Positions 52,534 to 63,022 of a stretch of 64,000 nt of DNA are shown here, one piece after another. The notes beneath the pieces are model-generated. The model saw only the letters and a list, made by a program, of their open reading frames with translations, searched no databases and was not told the DNA's origin. The position numbers were made by a program, and so were the translations under genes. The stretch is from positions 4,904,001 to 4,968,000 of the forward strand of contig NZ_LT607752.1 in assembly GCF_900090265.1 (NCBI RefSeq). Direction: 5' to 3'. The stretch is from Micromonospora rifamycinica. Lineage in GTDB: Bacteria > Actinomycetota > Actinomycetes > Mycobacteriales > Micromonosporaceae. Each line of letters begins with the position of its first letter. Within the stretch, counting starts at the first letter, position 1.

Positions 52534-52743
52534 ATGAACGATCTCGTCGGCGCGGTGTGGCGCACCAGTAGCCGCTCGAACGACCAGGGGCTCTGTGTGG
52601 AGGTGGCGGACAATCTCGCCCGTACCCGGGCAGTGGTCGGGGTACGCGACTCCAAGGACCCGTCGGGTCCGGCCCTGGTCATCGGCCCGCCGGGCTGGAC
52701 GGCGTTCGTCGACGCCGTGCGGGAGGGGCTGTTCCGCCCCTGA
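52534..52743 (+). CDS. DUF397 small protein, orphan
   Basis: The 69-residue protein shows the DUF397 pattern WRTSSRSNDQGLCVEVAD ... VGVRDSKDPSGPALV ... WTAFVDAVREG. Such proteins are usually encoded next to an XRE-type regulator and may antagonise it; no such regulator is adjacent here. AGGAGG seven bases before ATG 52534 is a clear ribosome site. The 252 bases upstream hold nothing else I can support. Confidence 0.88.
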   Translation: MNDLVGAVWRTSSRSNDQGLCVEVADNLARTRAVVGVRDSKDPSGPALVIGPPGWTAFVDAVREGLFRP

Positions 52744-52850
52744 GTGACCGGTCACCGGTGCCCCGCCCGGGGCGCCGGTGACGGAATTTTCGCCGACCGG
52801 CCCCCCGGGGACCGCTCACCCCCCGTACGGTGGACGACACGGGAGGTGTC

Positions 52851-53333
52851 ATGTCGACGGTTGCGGTCACCGAGTTCGTCGAGGCGTCGGCCGTCGACGT
52901 GTGGGCACTCCTGACCGACCTGCCGGTCCGCGTCGACTGGCTCTGCACGGTCAGCGCCGTCGAGCTGCTCACCCCCGGGCGGCTCGCCCCGGGCACCGCC
53001 TGGCGGGAGACCCGCACCCGGCCGGACGGCGGCGACCAGCCGGAGGAGTTCGTCGTGCTGGCCGCCGAGCCGCCGCACCGGCTGGTGCTCAGCTCCCCCG
53101 GCATCGGGGTGGACTACCGGATCACCTGGACCCTGCGTGCCGTGCAGCGTCGCCGCCGGGGCCGTACCGCCGTCACCGTCGAGCACCGGGCGGTGCCGAC
53201 CGCCCCGTACGGCCGGATGGTGGCGCTGCTCTTCGGCGGCCTGGCGGCCCGGACGGTGGAGGGCGCGATCCGGCGGGACCTGACCGCCCTGGCCGGCACC
53301 GTGCACCGTGTCGGCCGGGCCACCGCCGCCTGA
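52851..53333 (+). CDS. SRPBCC-fold (polyketide cyclase-like) protein
   Basis: The 160-residue protein has the START/SRPBCC outline: VAVTEFVEASAVDVWALLTD at the start, a middle of beta strands (FVVLAAEPPHRLVLSSPG) and a long C-terminal helix. Such folds bind hydrophobic ligands; no catalytic residues can be assigned. GGGAGG before ATG 52851 sets the start. No linked pathway is evident beyond nearby tyrosine genes. Confidence 0.8.
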   Translation: MSTVAVTEFVEASAVDVWALLTDLPVRVDWLCTVSAVELLTPGRLAPGTAWRETRTRPDGGDQPEEFVVLAAEPPHRLVLSSPGIGVDYRITWTLRAVQRRRRGRTAVTVEHRAVPTAPYGRMVALLFGGLAARTVEGAIRRDLTALAGTVHRVGRATAA

Positions 53334-53479
53334 CCCGGATCCGGCGGTCGGCCCCGCGACTCCTCCACCCCCCGGTGGCGACCGGCCCGGGGGATTCGGG
53401 ACGGCCGTCCACGCGACGCGGTGTGACCTGACCGGTCACCCGGAGAGAAGCCTGGGTAGGGTGCCGGGCGGAGGTGGGC

Positions 53480-54727
53480 ATGGGATTCCCAGAAGGGCGA
53501 CGGCGACCCGTGGTCGCGGTCGCCACGCTGCTCACCCTCGCGGTGGTCGTCGGCATCGGCTACCGGGTGCTCGCGCCCGCCGAGGTCAGCACGCCCGCCC
53601 GGGGCGCACCCCCGGCGGCGGGCACCCCGGCGATCGGGGTGGTGGGCCGGCTGCCGGTCGCGCCGTTGGTGGTCGCGGGACGGCTCCGGGTCTACGCCGC
53701 CGAGCGTCAGCTCTACGCCGACCAGCCCGCCGACGGCCGCAACCGGGTCACCCCGTTCTGGTCGTACCGGCGCTGGCCCGCCTCGCTCGACGGGGTGCTG
53801 GCGACCGGCACGACGGTGCTCAGCCGCTGGTCGGACGGGAAGCTGGTGGCGCTGGACGCGCTCACCGGCCGGGTCGCCTGGCGGGCCGACGGGCCGACGC
53901 CGGTCGACGCCCCACCCGCCCGACGCACCGGGGCGGCCACCGTCTGGGATCCGCGCGGGATCTCCGTCACCCCCGCCCCGGCGGGCCGGACCGTCCTGGT
54001 GGTCTCCGGGTCGGGTGGTCCGCGCGGTTACGACCTCGCCGACGGGCGGCCGCTCTGGCGGGTCGACGGCGACCGGGACTGCCGCACCGACCTGGGTACC
54101 ACCGCCGCCGGGCAGGTCTTCTCCGTCGACTCCTGCGACGGCCGGACGGCGGTCGAGTTCCGGGACGGGGTCACCGGCACGGTCGCCACCCGCTGGCGAC
54201 CACCGGACGCCCCCGCCCGGTTCACCGTCACCCCGGTCGGTTGCCTCACCCCCCGGTCGCAGTGCCGGGGGCTGCGCACCGACGACGGCTCCGGCGGCCG
54301 GGGCTGGCAGGTCGGCCCGGGTGCGCCGATGGCCGCCCCCGCGCTGGACGCCGCCGACACCACCCTGGTCGGCGAGCTGGCCGTCGGCGACGACGGCGGG
54401 GTGCTCAAGGGGTGGGAGGCGCGCAGCGGCAAGGAGCGCTGGCAGCGCGGCGACCTGGGGCCGGTCCGGGTCCTCGCCACCGAGGCCGGACGGCTCTACG
54501 TGCTGACCGAACGACGGGAACTGATCACCCTCGACCCGGTCACCGGCGCGCAGCGGTCCCGGTTCCCGATGACCCCCGGCCGGGACGGCATCGGTTGGAA
54601 ACCCGGCCGGGCGTACGCGGCCGGCGGTTACGTCGCGGTGGAGCGGCTGCGGGAGCGCGCCGACCCGGACGACGACGACCAGGCGTACTTCCTGATGGCC
54701 GAGCCGGTGGTGCTCGCCGCGACCTGA
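53480..54727 (+). CDS. PQQ-like beta-propeller membrane protein
   Basis: The 415-residue protein has one N-terminal membrane helix (about residues 12-30) and an extracytoplasmic propeller with blade motifs such as GKLVALDALTGRVAWRADG, GYDLADGRPLWRVDGD and RELITLDPVTGAQRSRF. BamB/PQQ-type repeats scaffold proteins or bind ligands; there is no sign of enzyme residues. ATG 53480 has GGAGG five bases upstream, and TAGGGT at 53457-53462 is the likely -10. A related protein is encoded at 59758. Confidence 0.8.
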   Translation: MGFPEGRRRPVVAVATLLTLAVVVGIGYRVLAPAEVSTPARGAPPAAGTPAIGVVGRLPVAPLVVAGRLRVYAAERQLYADQPADGRNRVTPFWSYRRWPASLDGVLATGTTVLSRWSDGKLVALDALTGRVAWRADGPTPVDAPPARRTGAATVWDPRGISVTPAPAGRTVLVVSGSGGPRGYDLADGRPLWRVDGDRDCRTDLGTTAAGQVFSVDSCDGRTAVEFRDGVTGTVATRWRPPDAPARFTVTPVGCLTPRSQCRGLRTDDGSGGRGWQVGPGAPMAAPALDAADTTLVGELAVGDDGGVLKGWEARSGKERWQRGDLGPVRVLATEAGRLYVLTERRELITLDPVTGAQRSRFPMTPGRDGIGWKPGRAYAAGGYVAVERLRERADPDDDDQAYFLMAEPVVLAAT

Positions 54728-54829
54728 TCCCGGGCACCCGGCGAGCCCCGGCCCGACCGGCCGCCGGCCGGCACCCGGATCCGGCGAGCCCCGGCCCGCG
54801 CGTGGCCTGGCCGGGACCTGACCGGCGGC

Positions 54830-55933
54830 TCAGGACAGCGCGGCCTCGGCCGCGGCCAGGAAGGCGTCGTTCTCGGCCGGGGTGCCGATGGTGACCCGTA
54901 CGCCGTCCCCGGCGAACGGCCGCACGATCACGCCGCGCGTCTCGCACGCCCGGCCGAACGCCACGGCACGCTCGCCCAGTGGCAACCAGACGAAGTTGGC
55001 CTGGCTGGTCGGCACGTCGGGGACGAGCTTGCGCAGCGCCTCGGTGACCCGGTCCCGCTCGGCGACGACCAGCGCGCAGCGTCGCTCCACCTCGTCGGCC
55101 TGGGCCAGCGCGGCCAGCGCGCCCGCCTGGGCGGCGGTGCTGGTGGAGAACGGGGTGACCACCTTGCGTACGGCGGCGGCCACCTCGGGGGCACCGACCA
55201 GCCAGCCGATCCGCAGCCCGGCCAGCCCCCACGCCTTGGACAGGGTGCGCAGCACCACCACGTTGGGCCGGTCCAGGTAGGTCAGGCCGTCCGGCACCGC
55301 CGGGTCGGTGACGAACTCCCGGTACGCCTCGTCGATGACGACCAGCACGTCGTCGCCCACGGCGTCGAGGAACCGGTCCAGCTCCGGCCGGTGCACCGCC
55401 GTGCCGGTGGGGTTGTTGGGGTTGCAGACCAGCACCATCCGGGTCCGGTCGGTCACCGCCGCGGCCATCGCCGCCAGGTCGTGCCCGTGGCCGGCGTCGT
55501 TGGGCACCCGCACGCTGCTCGCGCCGCTGGTCGCCGCGATGATCGGGTACGCCTCGAACGAGCGCCACGAGTAGAGCAGCTCGTCGCCGGGCAGGCAGGT
55601 GGCCCGGACCAGGTGCTCGGCCAGCGCCACCGACCCGCAGCCGGTGGCGACCCGGTCGGGGTCCACGCCGTACCGTTCGGCGAGCGCGGTGCGCAGCGCC
55701 ACCACGCCCATGTCCGGGTAGCGGTGCGACCCGGTGACCGCCTCGGTGACCGCCTCGACCACCCCGGGCAGCGGCCCGTACGGCACCTCGTTGCTGGCCA
55801 GCTTGATCGCCTCGGCCAGGCCCAGCTCGCGGGCCAGGTCGGCGGGGCTGCGCCCGGGAACGTAGTTCGGCAGGGCGTCCAGGTCGGCGCGGGTCAGCCG
55901 CAGCGGGGGCTGGTGACGTCCGGTGTCGGTCAT
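54830..55933 (-). CDS. pat: Aromatic amino acid/histidinol-phosphate aminotransferase (Pat)
   Basis: This PLP enzyme of the HisC fold matches the Pat subgroup: GCGSVALAEHLV, YSWRSFEAYPIIAATSG, CNPNNPTGT, VVIDEAYREFV and the PLP-lysine motif TLSKAWGLAGLRIG, ending FAGDGVRVTIGTPAENDAFL. 367 residues. ATG 55933 overlaps the upstream stop. HPPD lies upstream in the same direction, so it plausibly feeds 4-hydroxyphenylpyruvate into tyrosine breakdown. A role in histidine synthesis is not excluded. Confidence 0.87.
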   Translation of the reverse strand: MTDTGRHQPPLRLTRADLDALPNYVPGRSPADLARELGLAEAIKLASNEVPYGPLPGVVEAVTEAVTGSHRYPDMGVVALRTALAERYGVDPDRVATGCGSVALAEHLVRATCLPGDELLYSWRSFEAYPIIAATSGASSVRVPNDAGHGHDLAAMAAAVTDRTRMVLVCNPNNPTGTAVHRPELDRFLDAVGDDVLVVIDEAYREFVTDPAVPDGLTYLDRPNVVVLRTLSKAWGLAGLRIGWLVGAPEVAAAVRKVVTPFSTSTAAQAGALAALAQADEVERRCALVVAERDRVTEALRKLVPDVPTSQANFVWLPLGERAVAFGRACETRGVIVRPFAGDGVRVTIGTPAENDAFLAAAEAALS

Positions 55934-56961
55934 GCGGTGTCTCCCGGGGGTTCGGGGTCGGTGGGGGTGTCGGCGTGGTCGGAGCGCGGCACCCGCACCA
56001 CGACCGTCTGGGCCCGCTTGTCGTGCAGCGCCTGGCGCAGCGGGTGGTCGAAGAGCGCGGAGACCGCGTCGACGAACTGGAGCAGCAGGCCGAAGCCGCA
56101 GCAGAACCAGAGCAGGGTGGGCATGCCCATGGTGCTCCACCGCCGGGTGGCCCGGCCGAAGCCGAGCGGCTGGTCGGCGTCGACCGGCACGGCCCGGATG
56201 CGCAGCAGCCGCTTGCCCAGGGTCTGCCCGCCGGCGGCCGTCGTCGGCACCTCGTAGGCGAACCAGAGCGCGGTCGCGATGACCAGGATGGCGATCTGGA
56301 GGCCGCCGGCCTGCTCACCGATGGCGGGCAGCCCCTCCCGGGAGGAGTCGCCGGCCATCGCCCGGCGGAGCGCCTCGCGCAGGTAGGGCGCGGTCTCCTC
56401 GAAGTACCGCCAGACGAACCAGCCGTTGACCACCGCGTTGAGCAGCAGGACGACGCCGAAGTCGACCAGCCGGGCGAGCAGCCGGGCGCCGTAGCCGGCC
56501 AGCGGCACGCCGTGCGGACGCGGCTCGGGCGGACGCCCCGGCCAGGTCGGGTACGGCCAGCCGGGCGGCGGCCCGCCGGGCTGTCCGACCCCGTGTCCCG
56601 GATACCCGGGCTGCCCGGTCCAGGGCTGTCCCGCGCCCGGCTGGCCGGTCCAGGGCTGCCCTGCTCCCGGCTGCCCCGCCCAGGGTTGTCCCGCTCCCGG
56701 CTGCCCGGAGGGCTGTCCGGCCCAGGGCTGGCCGGCAGTGCCCGCCGCTGCGCCCGGCGGCCGACCGGCCGTCGTCGGGCTGCCGGCGGCGGGGGAGGTC
56801 GGGGCGGGCGGCTCGGCGGCGGGCTCCGGCTCGGGCGGCGGCGGGCCGTCCGGCGGGGTGGCGTCGACCGGGATCGGGGCGCCGATCCAGCCCTCGCCGT
56901 CCCACCACCGTCGGGTGGTCGGGTCGGCCGGGTCGACGTGCCACCCTGGTTGCACGCTCAC
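55930..56961 (-). CDS. RDD-family membrane protein with DUF2510 and GQP repeats
   Basis: The 343-residue protein starts with a DUF2510-type segment (QPGWHVDPADPTTRRWWDGEGW), continues with a Pro/Gly/Gln-rich repeat (GAGQPWTGQP units, about residues 78-125) and ends in an RDD domain with three or four membrane helices (RLVDFGVVLLLN, GQTLGKRLLRIRAVPVD). RDD proteins have been linked to ion exchange, but function here is unknown. GTG 56961 is preferred (AGGG eight bases upstream); a longer TTG start at 57012 is possible. Confidence 0.75.
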   Translation of the reverse strand: MSVQPGWHVDPADPTTRRWWDGEGWIGAPIPVDATPPDGPPPPEPEPAAEPPAPTSPAAGSPTTAGRPPGAAAGTAGQPWAGQPSGQPGAGQPWAGQPGAGQPWTGQPGAGQPWTGQPGYPGHGVGQPGGPPPGWPYPTWPGRPPEPRPHGVPLAGYGARLLARLVDFGVVLLLNAVVNGWFVWRYFEETAPYLREALRRAMAGDSSREGLPAIGEQAGGLQIAILVIATALWFAYEVPTTAAGGQTLGKRLLRIRAVPVDADQPLGFGRATRRWSTMGMPTLLWFCCGFGLLLQFVDAVSALFDHPLRQALHDKRAQTVVVRVPRSDHADTPTDPEPPGDTA

Positions 56962-57001
56962 TGTCGCGCCCTGCGCTGTCCGGTACGGTCGCTCTGCTCG
57001 C

Positions 57002-57742
57002 TCACCCGGCAACCTTAACGACGACGGTGCCGGCGAACTTGTCGTGGAGGCACTGCTGCCACGGCTTGTCCCAGAGCTGCCACAGCCCGTCGAGGTAGCT
57101 GAAGACGGGAATGACCGCCCCGCCGATCTGGTAGACGGCCCACCGCTTGGCCGCCGCCGCGCGGGTCAGGGTGGCGGCCGGGTCGAGCGGCACCACCTGG
57201 ATCTTCATCGCCCGCTTGCCGATGGTCTGCCCGGTCTTGAACATCATCTCGACCTGGTAGACGTAGCTCAGGGCGAACGCCACCACGAAGATCACGCCCT
57301 GCAGCACCAGCATCGGAATCAGGAAGTTGGTGAACGGGTCGGAGGTGGGCCGGCCGTCGGCCGTGGTGGTCAGGTCGGGCAGGACCATCTGGAAGAAGAC
57401 GATGAGGGCCGGCACGATGAAGACCAGGCTGGCCGCGCCGACCACCAGCCCGTCGATGAGCAGGGCGAGCAGCCGGTCACCGAAGCTGGCCAGCGGCAGG
57501 CCGCGCGGCGACATCCCCGGGAAGCCGGGCGGCGGCGTGCCGGGTGCCGGCGGCGGGTACCCGGGCAGCCCGGCGTACGGGCCGGGCGGCGGCGGATAGC
57601 CGCCGGGGCGGGCGGCGTACGGGCCGGGTTGCGGCGGCACGGGGTACCCCTGCGGGTGCGGGCCGGCGGGCGGGGCGAAGCCGCCGGCGGCGGGCCCGGG
57701 CCCACCGGCCGGCGGTGTCAGGTAGCTCGGAGGTTGCGTCAC
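57002..57742 (-). CDS. RDD-family membrane protein
   Basis: The 246-residue protein has a Pro/Gly/Tyr-rich N-terminal third (GYPVPPQPGPYAARPGGYPP) and an RDD domain with about three or four helices (RLLALLIDGLVVG, GQTIGKRAMKIQVVPLD). It is a paralogue of the next gene, and both lie between hpd and pat. GTG 57742 is used. Their conserved place in an amino acid catabolic run suggests transport or ion balance, but this is speculation. Confidence 0.75.
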   Translation of the reverse strand: MTQPPSYLTPPAGGPGPAAGGFAPPAGPHPQGYPVPPQPGPYAARPGGYPPPPGPYAGLPGYPPPAPGTPPPGFPGMSPRGLPLASFGDRLLALLIDGLVVGAASLVFIVPALIVFFQMVLPDLTTTADGRPTSDPFTNFLIPMLVLQGVIFVVAFALSYVYQVEMMFKTGQTIGKRAMKIQVVPLDPAATLTRAAAAKRWAVYQIGGAVIPVFSYLDGLWQLWDKPWQQCLHDKFAGTVVVKVAG

Positions 57743-57753
57743 GCGAGACAGTG

Positions 57754-58959
57754 TTACAAATTGCCGCGCGCTTCCTGCTCACGCTCGATGGCTTCGAACA
57801 GCGCCTTGAAGTTGCCCTTGCCGAAACCGAGCGAGCCGTGCCGCTCGATCAGCTCGAAGAAGACCGTCGGCCGGTCCTGCACCGGCTTGGTGAAGATCTG
57901 GAGCAGGTAGCCGTCCTCGTCCCGGTCGACCAGGATCTTGCGGGACTTCAGCTCCCCGATCGGCACCCGGACGTTGCCGATCCGGGCACGCAGCTCCGGG
58001 TCGTCGTAGTACGAGTCGGGGGTGTCGAGGAACTCGACGCCGGCCGCCCGCATCGCGTCGACGCTGGCCAGGATGTCGTTGGTGGCGACGGCGATGTGCT
58101 GCGCGCCGGGGCCCTGGTAGAACTCCAGGTACTCGTCGATCTGGGACTTCTTGCGGGCCACCGCCGGCTCGTTGAGCGGGAACTTCACCTTCCGGGTGCC
58201 GCTGGCGACGACCTTGCTCATCAGCGCCGAGTAGTCGGTGGCGATGTCGTCGCCGATGAACTCCGCCATGTTGGAGAAGCCCATCACCCGCTTGTAGAAC
58301 TCCACCCACTCGTCCATCCGGCCGAGTTCGACGTTGCCGACCACGTGGTCGACGGCCTGGAAGAAGCGCTTCGGCTGGAGGCCGGCGGCGATCATCGGCT
58401 GCCGGTCGACGATCGGTCCCCGGGCCACGAAGCCGGGCAGGAACGGGCCGGTGTAGCGGGACCGGTCGACCAGGCTGTGCCGGGTGTCGCCGTACGCGGC
58501 GATGGTGGCCAGCCGGACCGTGCCGTGCGCGTCGGTCACGTCGTGCGGCCCGATCAGGCCGGTCGCGCCCTGGGCCACCGCGTGCGCGTAGGCGGCGTCG
58601 ACGTCCGGCACCTCCAGCGCGATGTCGTCGACCCCGTCGGAGTGCTTCGCGACGTGCTCGGCGCCGGCCGCGTCGGGGCGGACCGCGCCGGTCAGCACGA
58701 ACCGGGCCGAGCCGCTGGTCAGCACGTACTCGGCGTGGTCGCGGTAGCCCTGCTCCGGCCCCCGGTACGCCACGCAGGTCATGCCGAACGCGGTGGAGTA
58801 GTAGTGCGCGGCCTGCTTGGCGTTGCCGACCAGGAAGTGCACGTGGTCGAGGCCCTTGACCGGGAACGGGTCACGGGTGATGTCGTGGTCGACTGCGCCG
58901 ACGAGCGTGTCGACGTCGATGTCCTCGGTCGACTGGGGTCGGTCGATCGCCTGGGTCAC
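57754..58959 (-). CDS. hpd: 4-hydroxyphenylpyruvate dioxygenase
   Basis: HPPD converts 4-hydroxyphenylpyruvate to homogentisate with iron and oxygen. The 401 residues have two vicinal-oxygen-chelate domains; iron ligands are seen in GLDHVHFLVGN and FQAVDHVVGNVE (His), QHIAVAT (His) and VFFELIER (Glu). The C-terminal GFGKGNFKALFEAIE helix that gates the active site is intact. GTG 58959 has GGGAGG five bases upstream. It is divergent from an Lrp-type regulator 140 bases away. Confidence 0.97.
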   Translation of the reverse strand: MTQAIDRPQSTEDIDVDTLVGAVDHDITRDPFPVKGLDHVHFLVGNAKQAAHYYSTAFGMTCVAYRGPEQGYRDHAEYVLTSGSARFVLTGAVRPDAAGAEHVAKHSDGVDDIALEVPDVDAAYAHAVAQGATGLIGPHDVTDAHGTVRLATIAAYGDTRHSLVDRSRYTGPFLPGFVARGPIVDRQPMIAAGLQPKRFFQAVDHVVGNVELGRMDEWVEFYKRVMGFSNMAEFIGDDIATDYSALMSKVVASGTRKVKFPLNEPAVARKKSQIDEYLEFYQGPGAQHIAVATNDILASVDAMRAAGVEFLDTPDSYYDDPELRARIGNVRVPIGELKSRKILVDRDEDGYLLQIFTKPVQDRPTVFFELIERHGSLGFGKGNFKALFEAIEREQEARGNL

Positions 58960-59084
58960 GGTGGCCTCCCTCGGTTGCGGCCGGCGTCGTGGGCCGGTGG
59001 TCCGTCAGCTCTTTCCGGAAGCATCGCGGGGGCGTGGCGGCTGGGCAACAGTCACCCTTTTCCCTGGTCAGGTTGCGCAATCGG

Positions 59085-59090
59085 TAGGGT
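59085..59090 (+). promoter_or_regulatory. -10 element (TAGGGT) of lrp-type gene
   Basis: TAGGGT ends eight bases before ATG 59099 and overlaps the first TGTACA motif of the direct repeat at 59086-59122. Confidence 0.45.
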
Positions 59091-59122
59091 GTACAGGCAT
59101 GAGTGCTGGGCAGGGTGTACAG
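59086..59122. promoter_or_regulatory. Direct repeat AGGGTGTACAG around the lrp start
   Basis: AGGGTGTACAG occurs at 59086-59096 and 59112-59122, 26 bases apart. Each contains palindromic TGTACA. A TTGCGCAA palindrome lies just upstream at 59073-59080. Confidence 0.5.
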
Positions 59123-59587
59123 CTCGACGCGCTGGACGGCAGGCTGGTCCAGCTCCTCGCCGAGGAACCCCGGATCGGGGTGCTGGAATGCTCCCGCCGG
59201 CTCGGGGTGGCCCGGGGCACCGTCCAGGCCCGGCTGGACAAGCTCGTCGACCGGGGGGTCATCGGCGGGTTCGGCCCGGAGATCAGTCCGGCGGCGATCG
59301 GGTTCGCGGTGACCAGCTTCGTCACCCTGGAGATCAGCCAGCGGCACGGCCACGACACGGTGACCGCCCATCTGGCGGCGATCCCGGAGGTGCTGGAGGC
59401 GCACACCATCACCGGGGCGAGCGACCTGCTCTGCCGGATCGTGGCCCGCTCCAACACCGACCTCCAGCGGGTGATCGACCAGATCGTCTCGTCGGAGGCG
59501 ATCCGGCGGGCCTCCACGATCATCGCGCTGGCCGAGCAGATCCCCTACCGCACCCTGCCGCTGCTGCGTTCCGCCGCCGGCTCCTGA
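59099..59587 (+). CDS. Lrp/AsnC-family regulator divergent from hpd
   Basis: The 162-residue protein has the N-terminal helix-turn-helix (LDGRLVQLLAEEPRIGVLEC onward, LGVARGTVQARLDKLVDRGVI) and the C-terminal RAM ligand-binding domain (VTSFVTLEISQ, HTITGASDLLCRIVA). It is divergent from hpd, so autoregulation and control of tyrosine catabolism, with an aromatic amino acid or ketoacid as ligand, are likely but inferred. Confidence 0.9.
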   Translation: MSAGQGVQLDALDGRLVQLLAEEPRIGVLECSRRLGVARGTVQARLDKLVDRGVIGGFGPEISPAAIGFAVTSFVTLEISQRHGHDTVTAHLAAIPEVLEAHTITGASDLLCRIVARSNTDLQRVIDQIVSSEAIRRASTIIALAEQIPYRTLPLLRSAAGS

Positions 59588-59601
59588 CCCATCTTTGCGC
59601 T

Positions 59602-59639
59602 GATATAGCGGCATCCGAAGGCTCTTTGGGAGCTATATC
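59602..59639. promoter_or_regulatory. AT-rich inverted repeat GATATAGC/GCTATATC
   Basis: Perfect 8-bp arms (59602-59609 and 59632-59639) are separated by 22 bases in an unusually AT-rich patch between the regulator and the propeller gene. It looks like a binding site rather than a terminator. A direct repeat GATGCGTC follows soon after. Confidence 0.5.
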
Positions 59640-59744
59640 GGCGATGTTGTGATGCGTCCGATCTGCCCGACGGATGCGTCGTCGGCGGGGGAGAAAGCGG
59701 GGCGACACTCCGGCGCGGGGGCGGGACGGGCTGGTGAACGTCGC

Positions 59745-59750
59745 TACGGT
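59745..59750 (+). promoter_or_regulatory. -10 element (TACGGT), leaderless start at 59758
   Basis: TACGGT ends seven bases before GTG 59758. Confidence 0.45.
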
Positions 59751-59757
59751 GTGCGGT

Positions 59758-61200
59758 GTGAAGGGGCTCGGGGGGGTGCGGGGAGGGCTGCTGCTCGGGC
59801 TCGTCGTCGTGATCGCGCTCGCCGTCACCGGGGTGTGGAACCCCTTCCCCGGCGTGTGGGACTGGGTCGACCGCAGCGAACCGATCTCCGAGCCGGACGT
59901 GCTCTGGCAGCAGCGGATCGGCGGCACCCCGAAGAGCGTCACGATCGTCGGCGACACCGTCGTCGTCGAGCAGCGCACCCGGACCGAGGTCCGCAGCCTC
60001 GCCACCGGCGCTGCGCTCTGGGAGCGCAAGGCGGACTGGTCGGCGGTGGCCGGCGGTGACCGGGACGCCGTCGTCGCCGTGGGCAAGCTCCTGGTCAAGG
60101 GGTACGAGCTGCTCGACCCCACCACCGGGGCGGTACGGCGGCGCGACGGCGACGCGGTGGCCGTCTGGACGTACCGGAACATGCTGCTGGACGCCCGGTG
60201 CGTCGCCGCCACCGACTGCACCCTGAGCGCCTGGGATCCGCGTGGCACCCGCCCACTGTGGACGGCCTTCCTGCCCGGCGTCAGCAGCGGGCTCTTCGCC
60301 GACAACCCGGGCCTGCTCGGCACCCGGCGGCTCACCGCGCAGCGGATCGACGAGGCGGTGGCCGGGCCGGAGGCGGTGCCGCCGCTGCTCGGCTTCCCGG
60401 TGGACGGCCGGGTGCACGTGGTGGACACCGCCACCGGGCGGGTGGTGCAGAACGTCGAACCGGGCCGCGACGAGCGGTTGTCCGTGATCGGCGGCCGGAT
60501 GCTGCGGATCACCGCCGTCTCCGTGGACGGCAGCTGCCAGTACGCCGTCTCCGGCCGGGATCCGGCCACCGGGCAGGAGGTGTGGCGGCGGACCGGGCTC
60601 AACCTGCGCACCGCCGACAGCGCCGGGTGCGTGCAGCGGGAGGACCCGCAGGGCGCCCGGAACGTGCTGACCGGGGTGGCCCCGGACGGCCGGGAGACGG
60701 TCCTCGACGGGTACGACGGCCGGCTGCTGCTGGTCGACGCGGAGGGGGAGAAGCTGCTCGCCGTGGACGACCGGTACGCCCTGGTGCGCAGCGCCGACAA
60801 GGAGTCGGTCATCGCCCGGGAGCTGGGCACCGGCAAGGCCCGCTGGACCCGCCCGGCCGGCGCGAAGGCGGGCGCGGCGCTCACCCCGTACGCGGCGGTG
60901 CTGACCGGGGACAAGCCGAGCCGGCTGGTCGCCGTGGACCCGCGTACCGGGCGGGAGCTGGTGGTGCTGCGGACCAGCGCCAACGCGCTCGCCGTCGGGC
61001 CGCACGGCATGGTCGTCGGCGAGGGCCGGGAGATCGGGTACGTCCGGTTCGGCGCGGGTGCCGGTGCGCCGCCGCCCGCCGCGCCACCGGCCGGCCCGGA
61101 CGGTGCCGGCGGCCCCGGGCCGGGGCGTACCGGTGGTGCCGGCGAGGTCGCGGACAGCTGCGGACCGAAGCGGGAACTCTGCCCCGACGGCGACGGGTGA
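59758..61200 (+). CDS. PQQ-like beta-propeller membrane protein
   Basis: The 480-residue protein has an N-terminal membrane helix (about residues 8-27) and an extracytoplasmic beta-propeller with blades such as EVRSLATGAALWERKADW, LLDPTTGAVRRRDGD, VVDTATGRVVQNVEPG and VAVDPRTGRELVVL. Four cysteines late in blades and at the C-terminus (DSCGPKRELCPDGDG) may form disulphides. It is paralogous to the protein at 53480. GTG 59758 is set by the -10 element. Function unknown. Confidence 0.8.
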   Translation: MKGLGGVRGGLLLGLVVVIALAVTGVWNPFPGVWDWVDRSEPISEPDVLWQQRIGGTPKSVTIVGDTVVVEQRTRTEVRSLATGAALWERKADWSAVAGGDRDAVVAVGKLLVKGYELLDPTTGAVRRRDGDAVAVWTYRNMLLDARCVAATDCTLSAWDPRGTRPLWTAFLPGVSSGLFADNPGLLGTRRLTAQRIDEAVAGPEAVPPLLGFPVDGRVHVVDTATGRVVQNVEPGRDERLSVIGGRMLRITAVSVDGSCQYAVSGRDPATGQEVWRRTGLNLRTADSAGCVQREDPQGARNVLTGVAPDGRETVLDGYDGRLLLVDAEGEKLLAVDDRYALVRSADKESVIARELGTGKARWTRPAGAKAGAALTPYAAVLTGDKPSRLVAVDPRTGRELVVLRTSANALAVGPHGMVVGEGREIGYVRFGAGAGAPPPAAPPAGPDGAGGPGPGRTGGAGEVADSCGPKRELCPDGDG

Positions 61201-61253
61201 GAGCGGCGTCCCACGACCCACCCGGCGGGTGTCACCGATCGACCGGTCTGCCC

Positions 61254-61259
61254 TAGGCT
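61254..61259 (+). promoter_or_regulatory. -10 element (TAGGCT) of fumarase
   Basis: TAGGCT ends eight bases before ATG 61268. Confidence 0.45.
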
Positions 61260-61267
61260 TTTCCGTC

Positions 61268-62935
<1,668 letters not shown>

Positions 62936-63022
62936 GCGACGACACGTGCTGCTCAACTTTCTTAATCGATTCACCTCCTCTCCTGATGGTGTTAGCCTAT
63001 TCGGGAGATCACGGAGGTTCCT

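Noticed and set aside
52534..52743. DUF397 gene called part of a toxin-antitoxin pair
   Set aside because: No XRE regulator or toxin gene is adjacent.
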